Source of the DNA: Leptidea sinapis
Taxonomy: Eukaryota > Arthropoda > Insecta > Lepidoptera > Pieridae
DNA length: 64,000 nt
Direction: 5' to 3'
Assembly: GCF_905404315.1 (NCBI RefSeq)
Contig: NC_066286.1
Coordinates: 12,469,501 to 12,533,500 of the forward strand
In this document: positions 61,601 through 64,000 of the stretch, one piece after another
Position numbering within the stretch: position 1 is the stretch's first letter
Layout of the letters: every line of letters starts with the position of its first letter
Position numbers and translations under genes: made by a program
Notes under the pieces: model-generated
What the model was told of the DNA's origin: nothing
Database searches by the model: none
What the model saw: only the letters and a program-made list of their open reading frames with translations

Positions 61601-64000
61601 CACGATAAGGAAACCCGAGTGTTGTGTTGAGATGTTATGATCAATAAGCCAAAGGCATTTTACGACGTCGCGGCTGTGTCTGTTCGCGATAAACTCAAAA
61701 ACCACAACATCGATTTTCATACTGTTTCACCGATGCGTGGTTCTCGAGTAAGGTATAGTATATTATTAGTTAACTTTTTGTTGGAGATGTCGAAAAAAAA
61801 TAAGCCGTCTGGGAGCATTCAACGAAAACGCTAAGCCCTTTGAGATATAATGTATCTTATATTTTCTGTACATCTATATACATAAATGTATCTTATATAG
61901 ATGTACAGAAAATTACGCGATGTCATAGGTCTATCTCTTAATGATAACATACTATATCCATTTTTATACTTTAATTGGCAATTATAAAGCGGTAATTTGA
62001 AAGCTATTTAGACAAATACGATATTGATCCTTATTATTTTATTACTACATAATATTATAAAATCATTCAGAAATACGTTCTTTTAACTCATTAACTTTGA
62101 TTACACATTTTCGATGGCTGTGGACAACATTATTCCCGAATACTCTTATTTTTTTCTATTGACAGAACAGCGTTTGTCGGGTCAGCTAGTTAAATATATT
62201 TTATCTACATAGGTTTTATCTACATATATAACTTGCTATGAGGTACACAAGTAACATTATGGGAATAATATAAAACAATAATAAGTTCAGCAATAGTAAA
62301 GTAAAAAGCACGCGTGATTAATGTCTTCGTTATGAACGTAAACGCGATATAATATGATGCAGGTGACGGGCAAGTATGGTGAAGATAATATTAATAAATA
62401 AAGAAAAGGGCGTACACCTTCCATAAGGGTCGGTATAGCTCCTGTGATTACTCTGGTGTTGCAAGATAATGTAGGCGGCGGTGATCACTTAACATCAGGT
62501 GACCCGTACGCTAGTTTGTTCTCCTCTTTCATAAAAATAAAACTAAAAAGAAATACCGCAGAGTTATCAAAATAAGGAGAAACATTTTATAAAGTGCAAA
62601 TAATATTAATGAATCATAATACTATTGTTCATCAGACTCTCCACCGTCGTATACAAAAACTACATTGCAAGCCATAATTACAAAAATACTATTTATTTGG
62701 GTAAGTTTCTTGTGGCGTTTTTGTAAATAGATTCGGCATCGTGTAGATGTGCGGGTGCATCGAAATTGAAAGTGTATCTCGGTCAGGATACACGCTACAA
62801 TTTATTTATATAACAAAGCTGCGCTCGTTTTGATCGACGCGGATCCATTTTTTATTATCTGTTATTTATATAATCTTCTAAGACTGCATTGTTTTTTTTA
62901 CTTTTTTAATAAGGTCAACTGGGGTCTCCGGAAATTTAATGCCTCGGCGCGACAAATACAATAATTATGTAAGCCGCTGTATGTAACCCTACCCTTTACA
63001 ATGGGGTTCAACATTATAGAGAGCCAGAATGTGGGCCCGGATTGAAGTGCCGTTTAGCTCTTTTGATGACCCGAGTTTCTTCGAAGACAATCTGGTTTTG
63101 CCATAAAAATAAGCGCGGAATCTGTTATCTCTCGATATTTCAACACCTATTATACTTTCCGAGGCAAGAGCAAGAGGAGCGTTGTCCGAAGAGCGGTGAT
63201 ACGAATGAAGATTCTTCGAGCTGTTAACGCACAGGATTTTTATATATTTATGCCACATATTATTAAGTTGTGAGTGGTAATTTAATAGGTGTCCATGTAT
63301 CAGTAGAAGATAATCATCAACGAAAATAATGAAAAACGTTACATAATTAATATTCCAAATAAGATGATTTAAAAAAACCTGTAATTATCAATTGCAAGAC
63401 TCCGTTATTGACTCCCACAGACGAACTCCAATATGAAGCGGTATATAAACATTATAACGGCAAGTCATATAATATTCTCACAACTTAATTGTATGTAACA
63501 ATTTGACAATACATTGTTCTAAATTAAGAGGGTTAGATACAATTTGATTGCAGATTCCGACTTCATCCATCGGTTTAGGTAATCTTTGTTTAGGTACAAA
63601 ATATTGGGACATTTTACGATCCATTGGACCCGCTCTCATTTATGAGTTCGGTAAAAAAATTGCCAGGCAAAGAGATATGAACTAGTAACCATTTAGAATT
63701 AAGTACAATACATAGATTTTCAATCACCCCTGTGTCCGATTAATTCATCTAAACAAATTGAACACTACGAATATAATATACTACTACTATAACATACCAT
63801 TTGTGTCGTATTATATGGAACTATAATATTACCTGAGGATCATCATCCGGCATCACAGTGCGTCGCTTTACCGCATACTCTTTGACCACGTGACTGTTAT
63901 CCGAGTTTGTATCGACATTGAACGTCTTCAAGCGAAGCATCGGGTTGACAGGCCCCAGCGGGCAGCTATACTTGTTGTACGTCAAGTACTTGTTGTTGGT
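46608..64000 (-). CDS. 13-exon gene (3' part), unidentified Ser/Pro/basic-rich protein with PPSLV motifs
   Basis: Exons lie at 63833-64000 (open at the window edge), 61161-61270, 60029-60204, 58454-59463, 57158-57266, 56259-56543, 55258-55365, 54283-54428, 53540-53674, 51561-51629, 50119-50203, 49767-49866 and 46608-46656. Each junction has a usable AG acceptor and GT donor, all phases agree, and the sum is 2550 bp: 849 codons plus TAA. No known domain is recognised. The product is hydrophilic and probably disordered. SPPSLVSSIVMDNS, LPPSLVNSINS and SSPPEFISDS look like three copies of one motif. The C-terminal third is basic and Pro-rich, with KTSLPTSKLR and PSRLPAPRR; these resemble S-x-I/L-P microtubule-tip motifs, so a cytoskeletal adaptor role is only an inference. 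The start codon and promoter lie upstream of the window. The exon structure is well supported; the function is unknown. Confidence 0.82.
47290..49614 (+). pseudogene. RTE-like LINE, split by a TIR element
   Basis: In order: APKQSWMTEKINNLMEETRL, REVRYARDAWNRG, KALKKLK, HLPKDWLTPSFIKLPKKANA, ADNQFGVRS; then, after the insert, VGTREALFAVQVF, DVFLCFIDYEKAFDRVLHDR, GVSDRAVSYHLL (damaged motif B), IRYADDTVL-like and KTKFMVISKKE, YKYLGTWLND. It is frameshifted and 3' truncated near 49614. It sits antisense in the last intron of the 13-exon gene. Confidence 0.8.
48143..48975. mobile_element. TIR element with CAG target duplication, copy 2 (833 bp)
   Basis: Ends GGGCCTACCATAAACTTTTA and (reverse) GGGCCTACCATGAACTCTTA. 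CAG flanks it (48140-48142, 48976-48978). Excision restores the LINE frame (NQFGVRS then GVGTRE). It carries the same 24-bp palindrome (48188-48211) and about 500 bp absent from copy 1. No transposase recognised. Confidence 0.88.
49767..49866 (-). CDS. Exon 12: SRLPAPRR segment
   Basis: The acceptor is GTGTTTGTAG and the donor CCGTCAG|GTAAAC; phase 1 in, phase 2 out. It encodes VPQVESQRSAPPAESR, then VSALPRPSRLPAPRRTV. SRLPAPRR in a basic Pro-rich context is the second SxLP-like motif. Confidence 0.77.
50119..50203 (-). CDS. Exon 11 of the 13-exon gene
   Basis: The acceptor is AATATTGCAG and the donor GCCACAG|GTAAGA; phase 0 in, phase 1 out. It encodes PPTSRPSSVCVPRSIVRPAS followed by GPLQRQAT. 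The sequence is Pro/Ser/Arg-rich and GC-rich. Confidence 0.77.
50583..50768 (+). mobile_element. CR1-like LINE 3' end
   Basis: It encodes CFRDDTTWVPSKKARTPSFK-like text in one frame and GRYDMGSFKK..TFLQGRQRSC in the true frame, then the shared tail TGATCACTTAACACCAGGTG and A7. In the intron between exons 10 and 11. Confidence 0.75.
50818..50890 (+). repeat. tRNA-like SINE head
   Basis: GGTAGCGCAATAGGTTCAAC (A-box-like) and CCAGGTTCGATCCTTACCCG (B-box) are spaced as in a tRNA, but the arms do not pair fully. Confidence 0.5.
50935..51056 (+). mobile_element. CR1-like LINE 3' end, second fragment
   Basis: GTCGCCAACGCTACTCATTG, GATTCCTCTGGTGTCACAAG, GATCACAAAAGTACCATCAG and TTTGTCTTCCATAAAATAAA align with the tail at 50650-50768. 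Confidence 0.6.
51561..51629 (-). CDS. Exon 10, candidate 69-bp cassette exon
   Basis: It has a strong donor (GCATGC|GTGAGT) but a weaker acceptor (TTGTGTTGTAAG). Phase 0 on both sides gives 23 residues, LRISSAGASGVAV and then AMRTHYGGAC. Exons 9 and 11 also join in frame without it, so it could be alternatively included. It is GC-rich like exons 8, 11, 12 and 13. Confidence 0.5.
53056..53075. repeat. (TA)n microsatellite
   Basis: Uninterrupted dinucleotide run in the intron between exons 9 and 10. Confidence 0.9.
53540..53674 (-). CDS. Exon 9 of the 13-exon gene
   Basis: The acceptor is TGAATTACAG and the donor AGAGAT|GTGAGT; phase 0 on both sides, 45 codons. It encodes REDNGEIKVDKLSKPAMTAP, then PALVRQGTETLRKERPQSQL, ending VQPRD. 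Confidence 0.8.
54283..54428 (-). CDS. Exon 8: GC-rich Pro/Arg-rich segment
   Basis: The acceptor is CATGCTACAG and the donor ACACAC|GTAACG; phase 1 in, phase 0 out. It encodes HAPRGLPPGRSMVRRPVYSS, then a Pro/Ala/Gly stretch ending RRGSVVVTH. It is far more GC-rich than exons 1-7 and than the surrounding introns. The open frames on the plus strand here are shadows of this composition. Confidence 0.78.
55258..55365 (-). CDS. Exon 7: basic segment with SxLP motif
   Basis: The acceptor is AATGTGTAG and the donor ATACCAG|GTATAA; phase 1 in and out. It encodes TTVTMGVPTAMPRKTSLPTS, then KLRQYSSHRELHRIP. Only this frame is open; the other two have stops. TSLP in a basic context resembles an S/T-x-I/L-P end-binding motif (inference). 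Confidence 0.78.
56259..56543 (-). CDS. Exon 6 of the 13-exon gene
   Basis: The acceptor is ATTTTAAAG and the donor TATTTCAG|GTAATT; phase 1 in and out. It encodes 95 residues rich in Ser/Thr/Asn, including LSRNDLLHLHNTISPIYDIV and SKKSAKRDILAGTTSPEKK. The reading frame stays open through the donor to a stop at 56089, so an intron-retained isoform with a different C-terminus is possible; splicing to exon 7 preserves the frame and is preferred. Confidence 0.72.
56955..57070. repeat. Short dispersed repeat, copy 2
   Basis: It shares ordered blocks with 10198-10318, ending CCTAATGTGGTAT. It lies between exons 5 and 6 of the 13-exon gene, in the intron. Confidence 0.45.
57158..57266 (-). CDS. 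Exon 5 of the 13-exon gene
   Basis: The acceptor is ATTGAAACAG and the donor GATCCAA|GTATGT; phase 0 in, phase 1 out. It encodes EWGREDRAMVGSNESTDT, followed by GTFSSSSPPEFISDSNDP, a divergent third copy of the PPxLV-type motif. Confidence 0.78.
58170..58395 (-). mobile_element. CR1-like LINE 3' fragment
   Basis: In reverse it matches 32070-32310: GAGTGATCACCATCGCCG, GTTCCCATGTCGCAT, GAAGGAAGCTCATTCCACA, CTTGAAAACCGCA and CACATCCAGATGGTGAGGA. Confidence 0.7.
58454..59463 (-). CDS. Exon 4: large central exon, second PPSLV motif
   Basis: The acceptor is CGTTTACAG and the donor GACAGG|GTGAGT; phase 1 in, phase 0 out. At 1010 bp it encodes about 337 residues, acidic and Ser/Thr/Asn-rich, without a recognisable fold. 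It contains LLDSLPPSLVNSINSQ near its start and a 7-residue tandem duplication (TVTKLDG/TVTKLDE) from a 21-bp DNA repeat at 58619-58660. The stretch after the last codon AGG runs into the intron and hits a stop, as expected. Confidence 0.85.
58619..58660 (-). repeat. 21-bp tandem duplication inside exon 4
   Basis: Two adjacent 21-bp units differ by one base at the end. They encode TVTKLDG/TVTKLDE in frame, so the duplication lengthened the protein by seven residues without a frameshift. Confidence 0.9.
60029..60204 (-). CDS. Exon 3: first PPSLV motif
   Basis: The acceptor is TTAATTGCAG and the donor ATATAG|GTGAGC; phase 2 in, phase 1 out. It encodes GFSNIMNERGSLTMYQSG, then ESLMRMSPPSLVSSIVMDNS, the clearest copy of the repeated motif. 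The internal ATG is not needed as a start, because the frame is open through the acceptor. Confidence 0.8.
61161..61270 (-). CDS. Exon 2 of the 13-exon gene
   Basis: The acceptor is ATTTTGCAG and the donor AACAA|GTAAGATC. It enters in phase 0 and leaves in phase 2. It encodes LDGTICDSERTSVPSPFKAI and then QIDYSQPAHNIHNTFN. The phase matches both neighbours. Confidence 0.78.
61861..61913. repeat. Perfect 20-bp inverted repeat (hairpin)
   Basis: ATTTTCTGTACATCTATATA and its exact reverse complement are separated by 13 bases, in intron 1. Confidence 0.85.
62110..62189 (+). mobile_element. Helitron 3' end remnant
   Basis: CAGCGTTTGTCGGGTCAGCTAG, followed by T, matches the 3' terminus of the Helitron at 10658-11004 with a few changes. 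The 5' end is not found; the left boundary given is approximate. It lies in intron 1 of the 13-exon gene. Confidence 0.6.
62399..62541 (+). mobile_element. CR1-like LINE 3' end
   Basis: GGGCGTACACCTTCC, GCTCCTGTGATTACTCTGGT, GGCGGCGGTGATCACTTAAC and CATAAAAATAAAA: the shared tail with an A-rich end. Confidence 0.72.
62989..63258 (-). pseudogene. CR1-like LINE fragment (after the RT)
   Basis: The frame reads SEIIGVEISRDNRFRAYF-like, KTRLSSKKLGS and RAHILALYNVEP, matching SIGILGLEISSDCQFRGHL...KLASKKLG...AHILALYKAQVRP of the 32-34 kb copy. Truncated on both sides. Confidence 0.7.
63833..64000 (-). CDS. Exon 1 seen (partial, continues past window)
   Basis: This exon is open to the window edge and ends CAG|GTAATA in phase 0. 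It encodes 56 residues beginning TNNKYLTYNKYSCPLGP, and includes VVKEYAVKRRTVMPDDDPQ just before the donor. No stop occurs in this frame. It is followed by a 2.5-kb intron holding CR1-like LINE remnants and a Helitron 3' end. Confidence 0.72.

Overview
The window is nuclear DNA of an insect, almost certainly a moth or butterfly. The reasons are AT-rich, mostly non-coding sequence, GT-AG introns, and a set of mobile elements typical of Lepidoptera: Helitrons ending in GGGTCAGCTAGT, a DD37D maT mariner, DD34E Tc1 elements, RTE and CR1/Jockey-type LINEs, and tRNA-like SINE pieces. No rRNA, intact tRNA, CRISPR or prokaryotic operon structure is visible.

Layout. 1-16 kb: mostly sequence without recognisable genes, with two short Helitrons, SINE and LINE scraps and microsatellites. 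16.4-23.3 kb: a tentative three-exon minus-strand gene for a small protein. Its first exon, a signal-peptide-like start followed by a good donor, is the best supported. An old LINE interrupted by a clean hAT element lies in its first intron. 23.6-41.9 kb: a dense transposon graveyard with a Tc1/maT pair, two local tandem repeats, a MITE, and a plus-strand Jockey-type LINE broken by a nested minus-strand CR1-like LINE and by a 537-bp solo-LTR-like element. A second Tc1 copy, an internally deleted LINE with an 18-bp target duplication, and a TIR element with CAG target duplications follow. 43-46 kb: two hairpin MITEs and a foldback repeat.

46.6-64 kb (minus strand): the main host gene. Thirteen exons can be joined with every intron phase compatible. 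They give 849 codons plus a stop, and the gene continues upstream beyond the window. The product is a Ser/Pro/basic-rich, probably disordered protein with three copies of a PPxLV-type motif and S-x-L-P motifs in a basic C-terminus. I do not recognise the family; the SxLP motifs suggest, but do not prove, a cytoskeletal adaptor. Its introns hold an RTE LINE with its own nested TIR element, CR1-like 3' ends, a SINE-like piece and a Helitron end.

The most informative features are the nested insertions. In three cases (537-bp LTR-like element, hAT, CAG-TSD element), removing the insert and one target-site copy rejoins the reading frame of the interrupted LINE, so the boundaries are base-exact. 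The best candidates for undescribed biology are the unidentified 13-exon protein, the CAG-TSD element family with a conserved 24-bp internal palindrome, and the solo-LTR-like element that has a tRNA-like end.
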